Translations under genes and position numbers: made by a program
The notes under the pieces: generated by a model
The model's database searches: none
Told to the model about the DNA's origin: nothing
What the model saw: the letters and a program-made list of their open reading frames with translations, nothing else
In this document: positions 54,918-64,000 of the stretch, in pieces
Numbering within the stretch: the first letter of the stretch is position 1
Layout of the letters: the number at the start of each line of letters is the position of its first letter
DNA from: Janthinobacterium sp. 61
Lineage (GTDB): Bacteria; Pseudomonadota; Gammaproteobacteria; Burkholderiales; Burkholderiaceae_D
Length of the DNA: 64,000 bases
Assembly (NCBI RefSeq): GCF_002846335.1
Contig: NZ_PJMQ01000001.1
Coordinates: 62,001 to 126,000 of the forward strand
Direction: 5' to 3'

Positions 54918-55574
54918 GTGGCTTGCATGGGCGTCCGTTGTTGTCCTGGCTGCTACATTCCGGGCGCGCAAGGGCGTGGCGCCACCATGGTGTATGTGCT
55001 GTGCCTGCTTGTGATCATCTTGCTGCTGGGCATATCGGCGGCGCAGATGGCCTTGCAGGGCGAAAAGGCGGCACGCGGCGAGCGTGACCGGCAGATCGCG
55101 TTTCAGGCGGCGGAGGAGGCATTGGTGGATGCGCAAAACGATATCGAAGGCTTGCCTGGCGCGCCGGGCCGGGCAAGCCTCTTTGCGCCGGGCAGTGCGG
55201 CAGGGTTTGCCGCCGGCTGCGGCGAAGGGGGCGCACTGGGCCTGTGCCTGCCCGCGCCCGAGGATGCGCCGGCGCTCTGGCTGAGCATGGACCTCGATGG
55301 CGCGGACGCTGGAAGCCGTGCGGTACCGTATGGCCAGTTTACGGGCGCGGTCATGCAGACGGGGCAGGGTTTCCTGCCGTCGCGCCGGCCCCGCTACCTC
55401 ATCGAACTGCTGCCGTTCCACCCTCCCGGCGCACAGGCAGCGGCAGTGGCCGGCGGCCTGGCCACGGAAAGCTATGTGTACCGCATCACGGCCATGGGGT
55501 TTGGCGCGCAGGAAAGCACGCAAGTCGTGCTGCAAAGCTACTACCGCAAAGAGGCGGCGGGAGCGGGGCCATGA
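54918..55574 (+). CDS. pilX: type IV pilus minor pilin PilX
   Basis: A 218-residue protein. It has no consensus prepilin peptidase site but a hydrophobic helix G-A-T-M-V-Y-V-L-C-L-L-V-I-I-L-L-L-G near residues 22-40, followed by the PilX-type Q-I-A-F-Q-A-A-E-E-A-L. GTG 54918 gives the longest form; ATG 54927 is an alternative. The stop overlaps the PilY1 start (ATGA). PilX is needed with PilY1 for pilus assembly. Confidence 0.85.
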   Translation: MACMGVRCCPGCYIPGAQGRGATMVYVLCLLVIILLLGISAAQMALQGEKAARGERDRQIAFQAAEEALVDAQNDIEGLPGAPGRASLFAPGSAAGFAAGCGEGGALGLCLPAPEDAPALWLSMDLDGADAGSRAVPYGQFTGAVMQTGQGFLPSRRPRYLIELLPFHPPGAQAAAVAGGLATESYVYRITAMGFGAQESTQVVLQSYYRKEAAGAGP

Positions 55575-58500
55575 GGGCTATGTGGTCTTTCTGCTTGATA
55601 CTGCTGACTTGCCTGGCTAGTGGCGCCGCTGTCGCGGCCCAGCCGACGGTGACGCTGGCGCGGGCCGACGCGGGCTTGCAGGGCGCCAGAGTGCCGCCGA
55701 ATCTGTTGCTTAACCTGTCCTTCACGCATGCGGCCGCTGCGGCTGCGTACGGCAGCGACTATGCGCCGCAGCGCGAGTACGCCGGTTACTTTCATGCGCG
55801 CATGTGCTACAGCTATCCGTACCGCAGCAAGGACGGCGTCATGCTGCCGGACTTGCGCGTAGCGACCGCTTACTTCTCCGTGCTGAAACCGGCCGATGCG
55901 CTGCACGGCTGCGGCGGCGATAGTTTCAGCGGCAACTTTCTCAACTGGGCCAGCGCCAGCATGCTCGACATCGTCCGTTACGCCCTGACGGGCGGCGACC
56001 GCGTCATTGACGAGGTGCGCAAGACGGTGCTGCAGCGCGCCTACCTGCCCGATGCCGACGGCCCCATCGACTATTTTGCCCATCCCACCTTTTTTCCCCG
56101 CAAGGTCTTGCATGCAGGCGTGGCGGCGGCGACGCCGTTTGCGCTGGCGCAACTGGCCATCGTGTCCTGCCGCAACCGCCTGCTGTTCGGCGATGCCAGC
56201 CTTGGCCAGCCCGCAGGTGGCAGTTGCGACGCGCCCGGCTTTGCTGCCACGCATGGCGTGTTTCTCGCGCGCGTGCGCGTTTGCGACGCCGATGAGGGGC
56301 CGCTGCGCGAGGATTTGTGCCTGGCATACGGCAAGAATTACAAGCCGGTGGGGGCCGTGCAGCGCCATGGCGGCAGGGTGCGCGTGGGCGTGTTTGGTCA
56401 CTTGAACGGCACGCCCGCCAGCGCCGGTCCCGTGTATGGCGGCGTGCTGCGCGCGCCGCTGGCGCACGTTGGACGGCAGCGCTGGACGGCGCCCGACTAT
56501 ATGCCGCAAGACAACGCCGATGCCGAGTGGAATCCCGCCACTGGCGTCTATATGGCGCAGGCTGTGGCCCAGGGTGCGAGCCCTGGTGGCGGGGTGACCG
56601 CTTACATCAATGGCCTGGGCCGCAGTAATGCCGGGCACCCAGGTGCGTACGCCAGGGCGGCGCCGCTGGCTGAATTGCTGTATGAATCGCTGCGCTACTT
56701 GCAGGGGCGGCAAGCGAGTACCGCTGTGCCGCCTGCCAAGGCCGCGCCTGCCATCGATGAAGGCTTGCCGGTCGTGACGTATTGGAGCGACCCGCAATCG
56801 GCCAGCTGCCAGCGCCACATCGTCGTCAGCCTCGGCGATGCGGGCATGGCGGGCGACCGCTACGTGCCCGGCAATGTTCCGGCGACTCCCGCATCAAACG
56901 GCGACCGCGCACGCGCCGCCGATGGTTTTGCGCCGCCGCCGTTCGATGCGATGGCCTGGACGCATGCGGTGGGCAGCCTGGAAAGCAGTGGCGCGCAGGG
57001 TAATCCTGCGCCACGGACCGAACTGGCGGCACTGGAATTGCTGGCCGACGGGGCGGGCGGCGCCAGCTACCATGCTGCAGGGCTGGCCTACTGGTCGCAT
57101 GTGCAGGCGCTGCGTCCTGGCGCCAGGAACGACGGCGTTGCAAAGGTCGAGCACTATGCGGGCGACTTGCGCCAGGGCGACCCCGCGGGCGTGTCCGCCG
57201 TCATGCCCGCCTCGACACCCTTGTTGCTGGTGGCCAAATATGGCGGCTTTCTCGATGCGAACGGCGACGCCAACCCCTACAAGAGCGCGACGGGCAACGC
57301 GCTGGAGGAGTGGAGCGTGGACGGCCGTTGGCCCTCACATTACTTGCCCGGCAGCGATCCGGCTGCCCTGATTGCGGGATTGCGGGCAGCTTTTGCGGCA
57401 GCCGACATGGGCAGCTTGCCGGCGACGCTGGCGGGGCCGGCCCTGATGGCCTTGGCCAGTGGCACGGAAGAGGCATACTGGTTCCAGACGCAGATGCGCC
57501 TGGCCGATGGCAGCATGAGCTTGTCGCGCACCGCGTTTGCCGTGGGTGCCGACGGCGCGCTGCTTCCCGGCAAACCAGGGTGGCGCGTTGGCGGCCAAGA
57601 GAAGTTGGTGCCGGATGGCACGCCCGTGTCCTTGCGTCCCGTCTACACGCTCGACGCCCGGGGCAGCCTGATGCCGCTGGCCTGGAACCGTCTCGACGCG
57701 GAACAGCGCGGCGCATTCGAAGGCGGCAATGGCCAGGCGGGCCAGGGAGAGGCGCGCCTGGCATATCTGCTGGGCAAGCGCACGCACGAGGTGGGCCAGC
57801 CGGGCGGCTTCCTGCGGCGCCGTTCAGGCAGCCTGGGTGCGGCGCCATATGGCAATCTGCTGTACGTGGGCGCGCCGGGGCTGGGCGTGCCGGGCGCCGG
57901 CTATGGCTTGCACCGCAAGTTGCTGCTGCAGCGTCGGAAAATGCTCTACCTGGGGGCCAACGATGGCTTGCTGCATGCGTTCGATGCGCGCACGGGCAGC
58001 GAATTGTTTGCCTATCTGCCGCAAGCGCTGCTGCACGCGGCGGCGGCCGCTGCGAGCACTCGCTACAGCCCCGGCCCGCTGCTCGATGGCGCGGCGGCCA
58101 CGGCGGAAGTACAGGCATCGGGACGCTGGAAGACGGTGCTGGTGTCGGGCCTGGGTGGCGGAGCGCAAGGCGTGTTTGCGCTCGATATCACCGACCCGGC
58201 GCGCTTCGCGCAAGAAGGGGCGCTGTGGGAATTCACGGACCGCGACGACAAGCTGATGGGCAATGTGCGCGCGCCGCCCGCCTTTGCCCGTATCAATATG
58301 GGCGGCAAGGAGGGGGCGCCGGCTTTCCGCGATTTTGCCGTCGTCGCCAGCGGCTATAACAACCATGCGGACGACGGCAAGGACACGACGGCCCCCGCAT
58401 CGGCCGCCGCCATCTTCCTGCTGGCGCTGGACAAGGCGCCTGGCACGCCCTGGCAATTGGGAAGTAATTACTTCCGGCTCAAGGTGCCCGTGGCCAGTGA

Positions 58501-59446
58501 TGGCCATGGCGGCGATGCGGATGGGACGGTGGGCGCGGAAGCCGTGTCCCAGGCGCTGGGCCCGCCGGCCGTGGTGCCGGGCGCCGATGGCGAACAGGTT
58601 TATATCTATGCGGGAGATTTGCAGGGCAATATCTGGCGCCTCGGCATGGCTGGCGGGCCGCCGTGGAAGGAGGGACAGGCGCGCAAGCTGGTGTTTGTGG
58701 CGCGCGATGTGCAGGGCAGGCGCCAGCCCGTGACGCAGCGGCTGAATGTGGCGTATGCGCCCGGTGGCGGCTATGTGCTGCTGTTCGGCACGGGCAAGCT
58801 GGTCGAAGCGGCCGATACTTGGCCTTCCGCCTTTCTGCCGCAGTCGTTTTACGCCGTGCACGATGATTTGCGGGAGTCGTCCCACACACGCAGCCGGGCC
58901 GACCTGGAGCAGCGCAGCCTGGGCGAGGCGGTGGGCGGCGTGCGCGTCGACGGCGCCGAGTTGCGCTATACGGGCAGCGACGCCATGCGGGGCTGGTACC
59001 TCGATTTTCTCCATACCGCGCAGACGGGCGAACGCAGTGTCAACAGTCCCGTACTGGCTGCCGGCAAGGTGCTGTTCAATACCGTACTGCCGGGGCGCGA
59101 CTCTTGCGTCAAGCCCGCCACGCGCCTGTATGTGCTCGATGTGCTGAGCGGTTTTGCCGCCGATGGCGCCGGTCTCGTGCAGGCGGGGGCACAGACAGGG
59201 CGCTTGTTCGATGGCCTGGCGCGCGCGCCGCCGCTGGCGTTGGAGCTGAACAGCACGGTGGGCGCCGTGACGGCGTCGGGGCGTGCCGAGGGGCGCAAGG
59301 AACTTGCCGTGCTGCAGCCTGGCTTGCCCGGCGCGGCCAGCGGGGTGGGGCTCAAGGTCGTCAGCGCGCCGCTGCCGGCCCGGCGCCTCAGCTGGCGGGA
59401 AGTGGCGAACTGGCGCGAATTGCACGAGGCGGCCAAGAAGAAATAG
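55571..59446 (+). CDS. pilY1: type IV pilus tip adhesin/assembly factor PilY1
   Basis: A 1291-residue exported protein. A signal peptide ends at A-V-A-A-Q near residue 24. The N-terminal ~600 residues are variable; the C-terminal part (from ~780) is the PilC beta-propeller, with M-L-Y-L-G-A-N-D-G-L-L-H-A-F-D near residue 790 and G-G-G-A-Q-G-V-F-A-L-D near 860. PilY1/PilC1 controls pilus extension, adhesion and calcium-dependent retraction. It is translationally coupled to pilX, so the frame upstream to 55244 is not used. Confidence 0.92.
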   Translation: MRAMWSFCLILLTCLASGAAVAAQPTVTLARADAGLQGARVPPNLLLNLSFTHAAAAAAYGSDYAPQREYAGYFHARMCYSYPYRSKDGVMLPDLRVATAYFSVLKPADALHGCGGDSFSGNFLNWASASMLDIVRYALTGGDRVIDEVRKTVLQRAYLPDADGPIDYFAHPTFFPRKVLHAGVAAATPFALAQLAIVSCRNRLLFGDASLGQPAGGSCDAPGFAATHGVFLARVRVCDADEGPLREDLCLAYGKNYKPVGAVQRHGGRVRVGVFGHLNGTPASAGPVYGGVLRAPLAHVGRQRWTAPDYMPQDNADAEWNPATGVYMAQAVAQGASPGGGVTAYINGLGRSNAGHPGAYARAAPLAELLYESLRYLQGRQASTAVPPAKAAPAIDEGLPVVTYWSDPQSASCQRHIVVSLGDAGMAGDRYVPGNVPATPASNGDRARAADGFAPPPFDAMAWTHAVGSLESSGAQGNPAPRTELAALELLADGAGGASYHAAGLAYWSHVQALRPGARNDGVAKVEHYAGDLRQGDPAGVSAVMPASTPLLLVAKYGGFLDANGDANPYKSATGNALEEWSVDGRWPSHYLPGSDPAALIAGLRAAFAAADMGSLPATLAGPALMALASGTEEAYWFQTQMRLADGSMSLSRTAFAVGADGALLPGKPGWRVGGQEKLVPDGTPVSLRPVYTLDARGSLMPLAWNRLDAEQRGAFEGGNGQAGQGEARLAYLLGKRTHEVGQPGGFLRRRSGSLGAAPYGNLLYVGAPGLGVPGAGYGLHRKLLLQRRKMLYLGANDGLLHAFDARTGSELFAYLPQALLHAAAAAASTRYSPGPLLDGAAATAEVQASGRWKTVLVSGLGGGAQGVFALDITDPARFAQEGALWEFTDRDDKLMGNVRAPPAFARINMGGKEGAPAFRDFAVVASGYNNHADDGKDTTAPASAAAIFLLALDKAPGTPWQLGSNYFRLKVPVASDGHGGDADGTVGAEAVSQALGPPAVVPGADGEQVYIYAGDLQGNIWRLGMAGGPPWKEGQARKLVFVARDVQGRRQPVTQRLNVAYAPGGGYVLLFGTGKLVEAADTWPSAFLPQSFYAVHDDLRESSHTRSRADLEQRSLGEAVGGVRVDGAELRYTGSDAMRGWYLDFLHTAQTGERSVNSPVLAAGKVLFNTVLPGRDSCVKPATRLYVLDVLSGFAADGAGLVQAGAQTGRLFDGLARAPPLALELNSTVGAVTASGRAEGRKELAVLQPGLPGAASGVGLKVVSAPLPARRLSWREVANWRELHEAAKKK

Positions 59447-59530
59447 GCGCCGGCATGGCTGGCGTGCGGAAAGCTAAAGCGGTACTGGCTGGCGCAGCGG
59501 CTGGCACTTTTTTGGAGAGGGGGAGATCCC

Positions 59531-60031
59531 ATGGGCGTGCTGGCAAGGCGGAATGAGCCCGCTGCAAACGGTGGCGCCCCTGCAGCCACCTTAGGCTTCA
59601 GCCTGATCGAACTGCTGGCCGCGCTGGCGATCATGAGCCTGCTGCTTGCGCTGGCCGTGCCCGCTTATCACGGCCATGTCGTGCGCGCCAAGCGGGTGCA
59701 GGGACAGGCGGCCCTGCTGCGGCTGATGCAGCAGCAGGAGCGCTATTATTCGCAAAACAATCACTATCTGGCCTTTTCTTCGGCGTCGCCGGCGACCCAG
59801 GCGCAAGCGTTTCCGTGGTGGTCCGGCGAAGGGGGGGCGCCCGGCAGCGCCTATGAAATCGAGGCGCTGGCCTGCCCCGGCTTGACGATCGGGCAATGCG
59901 TGCTGTTGCGGGCCATACCGGGCACGTCCAAGGTCGATGCGCGGTTCCAGGATGCCGATTGCGGCGTTCTCTCCTTGAACAGCACGGGCCAGCGCGGCAG
60001 CAGCGGTCCCGCCAGCCATTGCTGGCACTAG
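59531..60031 (+). CDS. pilE: type IV pilus minor pilin PilE
   Basis: A 166-residue prepilin. Leader of 22 residues, then G/F-S-L-I-E-L-L-A-A-L-A-I-M, the classic N-methyl helix, and a small globular domain with the pair of cysteines near the end (C-G-V-L..H-C-W). GAGAGGGGGAG precedes ATG 59531. It follows pilY1 by 84 bp. One of the minor pilins, similar to PilE of Pseudomonas. Confidence 0.88.
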   Translation: MGVLARRNEPAANGGAPAATLGFSLIELLAALAIMSLLLALAVPAYHGHVVRAKRVQGQAALLRLMQQQERYYSQNNHYLAFSSASPATQAQAFPWWSGEGGAPGSAYEIEALACPGLTIGQCVLLRAIPGTSKVDARFQDADCGVLSLNSTGQRGSSGPASHCWH

Positions 60032-60034
60032 GCC

Positions 60035-60604
60035 ATGGCCACGCATCAGCGCCCACGGTGGACAGGGCATACCTTGATCGAATTGCTGGCCGTGCTGGCG
60101 ATGGCCGCGCTGCTGGCGGCCGCTGCCATGCCCGGCTTGCAGCATCTGCTGGCGCGCCAGCAGGTACGCGCGGCGGCCACGGACCTGTTTTCGGCCATCG
60201 AACTGACGCGGGCGCAGGCGATGGCGCGCAGACAGCGCGTACTGCTGATGCCGGCTGGACCAGGGGGCACGGACTGGGGCACGGGCTGGCTGGTCTTTAT
60301 TGACCGCAATGCCAACCTGGCGTTCGACGACGGCGACGAATTGCTGTTTCGCCAGGGGCCGCTACCTGCAGGCATCACGGCGCAGTTCGCGTTTTCCTCG
60401 GCCACGGCGCCGTTTTATATCGCCTACAATGGCGCAGGACGCAGTTGCAGCGCGACCAATAGCCTGGCCGCGCGCTGGGGTACCTTGTCCCTGACTTTGG
60501 GAAAGCAGGTGCGCCATATTAAAATCAATATGCTGGGCAGGGTGCGTGTCTGTGACCCGCAGCAGCAAGCGGCCAATTGCAGCGGCGTGGCCGACAGTTC
60601 ATAA
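60035..60604 (+). CDS. fimT: type IV pilus minor pilin FimT/GspH-like
   Basis: A 189-residue prepilin with leader M-A-T-H-Q-R-P-R-W-T-G and then H-T-L-I-E-L-L-A-V-L-A-M-A-A. The globular part matches GspH/FimT: I-E-L-T-R-A-Q-A-M-A-R-R-Q and W-G-T-G-W-L-V-F-I-D-R-N. FimT in related bacteria is implicated in DNA uptake and pilus biogenesis. It is three bases after pilE and ends the pilin operon. Confidence 0.88.
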   Translation: MATHQRPRWTGHTLIELLAVLAMAALLAAAAMPGLQHLLARQQVRAAATDLFSAIELTRAQAMARRQRVLLMPAGPGGTDWGTGWLVFIDRNANLAFDDGDELLFRQGPLPAGITAQFAFSSATAPFYIAYNGAGRSCSATNSLAARWGTLSLTLGKQVRHIKINMLGRVRVCDPQQQAANCSGVADSS

Positions 60605-60639
60605 CCCGACTCACCTATCACTCACTATCAAAGAAGCCC

Positions 60640-61740
60640 GTGGAAATACTCAACGATATCGATGGCATGCGCCTGGCGCTGGAATGGGCTGCGCGCGGTT
60701 TATATACGACCTCGCCCAATCCCCGCATCGGCTGCGTGATCGTCAGGGATGGCCAGGTGATCGGCGCCGGCGTGACGCAGGCGGCGGGGCAGGATCATGC
60801 CGAGGTACAAGCCTTGGCGAATGCGGCTGCTCGCGGCAACGACGTGCGCGGCGCCACCGCTTACGTCACCCTGGAGCCGTGCAACCACCATGGCCGCACG
60901 CCGCCCTGCTCCGATGCGCTCGTGCGCGCAGGGCTGGGGCGTGTCGTGGCCGCCATGACGGACCCGAACCCGCTGGTGGCGGGGCAGGGGCTGGCCAAGC
61001 TGGAAGCGGCCGGCATCGCCGTCACCACGGGCGTGCTGGCTGACGAGGCGCATGAAATGAATATCGGCTTCTTTTCGCGCATGCAGCGTGGCAAGCCGTG
61101 GGTGCGCATGAAAACGGCGGCCAGCCTGGATGGCATGACGGCTTTGCACAACGGGCAAAGCCAGTGGATCACGGGGCCTGCAGCGCGTGCCGACGGCCAT
61201 GCGTGGCGCGCGCGCGCCTGCGCCATCCTGACGGGCATCGGCACGGTCAAGGCGGACGATCCGCAATTGAACGTGCGCGCCGTCGAAACGCCGCGCCAGC
61301 CGCGCCGCATCGTCATCGACAGCCGGCTCGACATCAGCCTCGACGCGCGCATCTTGCAGGGCGGCGGCACCTGGATCGTGGCGGCCGTCGCCCATCCCGA
61401 GAAGGAAGCGCAGCTGCGCGCCCTGGGCGCGGAAGTCATCGTGCTGCCGAATGCGGCCGGCAAGGTCGACCTGGCCGCGCTGATGCTGGAACTGGGCCGC
61501 CGGCAATGCAATGAAGTCCACGTCGAGGCCGGCTCCAAGCTGAACGGCTCCTTGATCCGCGAAGGCTGCGTCGACGAGCTGCTGGTCTACCTGGCGCCCA
61601 CCTTGCTGGGCGATGCGCAAGGCATGTTTGCCTTGCCCGCCTTGACGGATATCAAACAGCAGCGCACTTTGCAATTTCACCAGGTTCAGCAAGTGGGCGA
61701 AGATGTGCGTATCCTTGCCAGATTCGCCAAGCGCAATTAA
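60640..61740 (+). CDS. ribD: riboflavin biosynthesis deaminase/reductase RibD
   Basis: A 366-residue bifunctional enzyme. The N-terminal deaminase has H-A-E-V near residue 51 and P-C-N-H-H-G-R-T-P-P-C, the zinc-site pattern; the C-terminal reductase has G-I-G-T-V-K-A-D-D-P-Q-L-N-V-R near 207. It catalyses two steps from the GTP-derived pyrimidine to the ribityl product. GTG 60640 is chosen since AAAGAAG precedes it; ATG 60667 is an alternative. It is followed by ribE. Confidence 0.95.
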   Translation: MEILNDIDGMRLALEWAARGLYTTSPNPRIGCVIVRDGQVIGAGVTQAAGQDHAEVQALANAAARGNDVRGATAYVTLEPCNHHGRTPPCSDALVRAGLGRVVAAMTDPNPLVAGQGLAKLEAAGIAVTTGVLADEAHEMNIGFFSRMQRGKPWVRMKTAASLDGMTALHNGQSQWITGPAARADGHAWRARACAILTGIGTVKADDPQLNVRAVETPRQPRRIVIDSRLDISLDARILQGGGTWIVAAVAHPEKEAQLRALGAEVIVLPNAAGKVDLAALMLELGRRQCNEVHVEAGSKLNGSLIREGCVDELLVYLAPTLLGDAQGMFALPALTDIKQQRTLQFHQVQQVGEDVRILARFAKRN

Positions 61741-61771
61741 TACTTTCACACTTTTTATAGGGTATAGCTCC

Positions 61772-62407
61772 ATGTTTACAGGAATTGTTGCCGCCATTGG
61801 CAAGATTGACACCGTGCAAGCACTCGAAGGCGGCCTCGATGCCGGCGTGCGCCTGACCATTCACGCGGGCGGCTTGCCGCTGGCCGACGTGGCCCTGGGC
61901 GATTCGATCGCCATCAATGGCGCCTGCATGACGGTGGTGGAAAAGTCGGACACGGGCTTTGCCGTCGATGTCTCGCGTGAAAGCCTCAATTGCACAGTGG
62001 GCCTCGATACGACCACGGAAGTGAACCTGGAAAAAGCCCTGACCCTGGCCGAGCGCCTGGGCGGCCACCTGGTTTCCGGCCACGTCGACGGCCTGGGCAT
62101 CGTGCGCAAGTTCGAAGCCGTGGGCGAATCGTGGGAACTGGTCATCGAAGCACCGCACGAACTGGCGAAATACCTGGCCTTCAAAGGTTCCGTCGTCGTC
62201 AATGGCGTGTCCCTGACCGTCAACCGCGTGGAAGACCTGGGCGCGGGTGCCGTCAACGGCTGCCGCTTCTCGATCAACCTGATACCGCACACCATCGCCA
62301 TGACGACCCTGAAACACTTGACGGTCGATGGCAAGGTCAACCTGGAAATCGACCTGATCGCCCGCTATGTCGAGCGCATGCTGTCGCTGGACAAGGCCGC
62401 CGCCTGA
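61772..62407 (+). CDS. ribE: riboflavin synthase alpha chain
   Basis: A 211-residue enzyme made of two lumazine-binding repeats. The first opens with M-F-T-G-I-V and has N-G-A-C-M-T-V near 52 and V-S-G-H-V-D-G near 105; the second has V-V-N-G-V-S-L-T-V-N. It converts two 6,7-dimethyl-8-ribityllumazine molecules to riboflavin. It lies 31 bp after ribD and is probably co-transcribed. The other rib genes (ribBA, ribH) are outside the window. Confidence 0.96.
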   Translation: MFTGIVAAIGKIDTVQALEGGLDAGVRLTIHAGGLPLADVALGDSIAINGACMTVVEKSDTGFAVDVSRESLNCTVGLDTTTEVNLEKALTLAERLGGHLVSGHVDGLGIVRKFEAVGESWELVIEAPHELAKYLAFKGSVVVNGVSLTVNRVEDLGAGAVNGCRFSINLIPHTIAMTTLKHLTVDGKVNLEIDLIARYVERMLSLDKAAA

Positions 62408-62517
62408 CATGGCAGCGTAAAGGAGCAACACCCCCGTCGGCCTTTCGTCGTGCCAAGCGTGTGTTGCTTTTCTTCCAGACGCGCATACTATGAAGCTTTC
62501 CGCAGTGGAGGCTAGCC

Positions 62518-63909
62518 ATGGACCCGATTTCGCGCGTAACCGTGCCCAATGCCATACCGGCGACGCCTCGCGTGGGCGGGATGGCACCGCTGGCGCCGGC
62601 GCAGCCTGTGCCGTCTTCCAGCGCGGCGGCGGCCCTGGCCATTCAGTCATCGACCCAGGTCGACCTCTCCCCGCTGGGCCAGTTCCTGTCCGGCGTGGCC
62701 TTGTCGCGCCGGCAACTGCTGGCCTTGCAGGGCGCCACCGAGCAGGCCGGCGCGGCAAATATCCCCGTCAACGTCAATGACGACTTGCTGGCGCTGGCGC
62801 GGCAGCTGACGGAATCGTTCACCCAGTTGCAAACGAGCGGCATCGATGCCAGCCAGCTGGCGACGGCTGGCGACACGACGGGCAGCCTGGCGCAGCGCTA
62901 CGATTTGCTGTCGGGCGATGGCACGACGGGTGCGGCGGCCGCGCTGGCGCAGGACGGCGGCTTGCTCACGCAAGCACAGCTGGCCCGCATCGGCATCGAT
63001 TTGCGCAATGAAGATGTCAATGCAGCAACTTTGCAAGCCGCATATGCGGCTGACAGTCATGCCACCCTGGACGCCTTGCAACAGGGAACGGACGTGCTGG
63101 CGCAGGTGGGCGCCATGCTGGCCCGGCAGCAGGGCGCGCCGCTGGCGGCCAGCGTCGAAGCGGATTTGGCGGGTGCCGCCGTGCCGGCGTATGCCGCGCA
63201 GGCCGTGGCTCAAGGGGTGCCGACGCAAACGGCTGCCATTGCACAACGACAACTGGAACTGCAGCAGCAGCTGGAGGCGGAAGAGCTGAACCTGGACTTG
63301 CAGGAATTGCGGCCCCCGCCGCAGGCGCAAGCCGCCACCGATGCAGCGCAATTGCTGCAGACGCAGCGCACGGACAAGCAGCGCGCCGATACCGCGCGCC
63401 TTGACGCCGAACGCCTGGACAGCGAACGCATCAATACAGATAAGCAGGCGCAGCAGCAGGAAGTTGCACGGGTGGACGATCTGCGCCAAGGACAAGTGCA
63501 GCAGCAGGGCTTGCAGCAGCGGGCGCAAGCGGCAGCGGATGATGCGGCGCGGGCCCAGCTGGCCGCAAGCGACGCGCAAATGGCGGCCCAGGCGGCCAGT
63601 GAGCGGGCGCAATCGCTGGCACGCGCAGCGCAAGTGCAAGCCGATGCGGGCCAGGCGACGGCGCAAGCCCAGCTGGCCCAGCAAAATGCGCAGGCGCAAG
63701 AGCTGGCCGCGCAAAACGCGGGCATGACTGTACCGCCGCCGTCAGCGCAAGATCCGTCGGTGGCGGCAGCCATCGCCGCCTATAACCTGAACAATGCAGC
63801 CCTGAATCCGGGCTTGATGAACCGGCCATTGCCGGCCAGCGACTCGCGCCTGCCACTGGTGGCGCCGGTGGCCGCCGTGGAACCCGTCAAGCCCGTGACT
63901 AAAATCTAG
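62518..63909 (+). CDS. 463-residue Ala/Gln-rich coiled-coil protein, unknown
   Basis: I do not recognise a family. The first ~220 residues are low-complexity but varied, with a segment D-L-S-P-L-G-Q-F-L near residue 49 that recalls flagellar-type or surface-associated proteins. Residues ~240-400 are a long helix rich in Ala, Gln and Arg/Asp heptads (D-K-Q-R-A-D-T-A-R-L-D-A-E-R). The end is Pro/Ala-rich. No signal peptide or membrane helix. GGAGG lies six bases before ATG 62518. The stop overlaps that of the convergent OsmC-type gene. Confidence 0.75.
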   Translation: MDPISRVTVPNAIPATPRVGGMAPLAPAQPVPSSSAAAALAIQSSTQVDLSPLGQFLSGVALSRRQLLALQGATEQAGAANIPVNVNDDLLALARQLTESFTQLQTSGIDASQLATAGDTTGSLAQRYDLLSGDGTTGAAAALAQDGGLLTQAQLARIGIDLRNEDVNAATLQAAYAADSHATLDALQQGTDVLAQVGAMLARQQGAPLAASVEADLAGAAVPAYAAQAVAQGVPTQTAAIAQRQLELQQQLEAEELNLDLQELRPPPQAQAATDAAQLLQTQRTDKQRADTARLDAERLDSERINTDKQAQQQEVARVDDLRQGQVQQQGLQQRAQAAADDAARAQLAASDAQMAAQAASERAQSLARAAQVQADAGQATAQAQLAQQNAQAQELAAQNAGMTVPPPSAQDPSVAAAIAAYNLNNAALNPGLMNRPLPASDSRLPLVAPVAAVEPVKPVTKI

Positions 63910-64000
63910 GGCAGCAGGCTGGCGTCCAGGGTAATGTTGGCTTTAAGTAACTTCGACACGGGGCAGCCGGCCTTGGCCTTCGCCGTCAATGCCTCGAATG
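63906..64000 (-). CDS. OsmC/Ohr-family peroxide-resistance protein, C-terminal end only
   Basis: The last 31 codons of a gene that continues past the window edge. They read F-E-A-L-T-A-K-A-K-A-G-C-P-V-S-K-L-L, then N-I-T-L-D-A-S-L-L-P and TAG at 63908-63906. The C-P-V-S segment carries the second reactive cysteine of OsmC/Ohr proteins, which reduce organic hydroperoxides. Its stop lies in the same CTAG as the stop of the convergent neighbour. Confidence 0.82.
   Translation of the reverse strand, partial: FEALTAKAKAGCPVSKLLKANITLDASLLP

Noticed and set aside
53601..55535. 644-residue minus-strand frame across pilV-pilX
   Set aside because: Antisense of three overlapping minor pilin genes whose plus-strand products have clear pilin helices.

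Overview
The window reads as a chromosomal segment of a high-GC betaproteobacterium, most likely Oxalobacteraceae (Janthinobacterium/Massilia-like). This rests on the family look of the encoded proteins, the cpoB-pal-tolB-tolA-tolR-tolQ-ybgC block, the glyA-nrdR-minor pilin-ribD-ribE order and the codon use; genus is an inference. I see no insertion sequence, prophage or CRISPR array. The sequence is mostly core genome, with accessory genes inserted between conserved blocks.

Layout. 1-5.1 kb: a DMT-family exporter, then a Fur-box-controlled haem utilisation operon (hmuS-hmuT-hmuU-hmuV) whose permease gene carries an in-frame TAG. 5.1-10.7 kb: a tripartite MFS drug-efflux operon on the minus strand (EmrB-like, EmrA-like, NodT-like, plus a small unknown protein) behind a LysR regulator. 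10.7-15.3 kb: a YecA/SEC-C protein, the kinase SrkA, a 110-bp palindromic element and an 807-residue coiled-coil protein of unknown function. 15.5-24.9 kb: a large minus-strand tellurium-resistance-type (Ter) cluster: DUF475/TerC-like membrane protein, TerD, AIM24-like protein, ATP-grasp, phosphoribosyltransferase-TRSP, HAD phosphatase, StiP/PRTase-PELOTA, CitE-like protein and TerA. 25.1-30.2 kb: a DUF212 membrane protein and an RND efflux pair. 30.4-33.9 kb: a TonB-dependent receptor coupled to an exported SAM-hydrolase-family (DUF62) enzyme. 34-39.8 kb: a decayed histidine phosphatase, cystine transporter TcyP, small proteins, YigZ and an AraC regulator. 39.8-45.3 kb: two pairs of identical tRNA-Lys(TTT) genes bracketing a 5-kb accessory segment (MarR-MFS, old yellow enzyme, ArsR, acyltransferase). 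45.3-50.7 kb: the Tol-Pal operon. 51-53.1 kb: a ZTP-type riboswitch, glyA and nrdR. 53.4-60.6 kb: the type IV pilus minor pilin/PilY1 operon. 60.6-64 kb: ribD, ribE, an Ala/Gln-rich unknown protein and the end of an OsmC/Ohr-type gene.

How genes work together: HmuTUV would import haem for HmuS to break down, but the amber codon in hmuU should block import unless suppressed. The Ter cluster combines calcium-binding-type stress proteins with enzymes that look like a small biosynthetic route to a ribose- or nucleotide-linked compound; known comparative work predicts such a product but its identity is open. The TonB receptor/SAM-hydrolase pair suggests uptake and periplasmic cleavage of an adenosyl compound. 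The most noteworthy items are the Ter module, the exported DUF62 enzyme with its receptor, the riboswitch with an extra inserted hairpin, the tRNA-Lys bracket, and the two broken genes.
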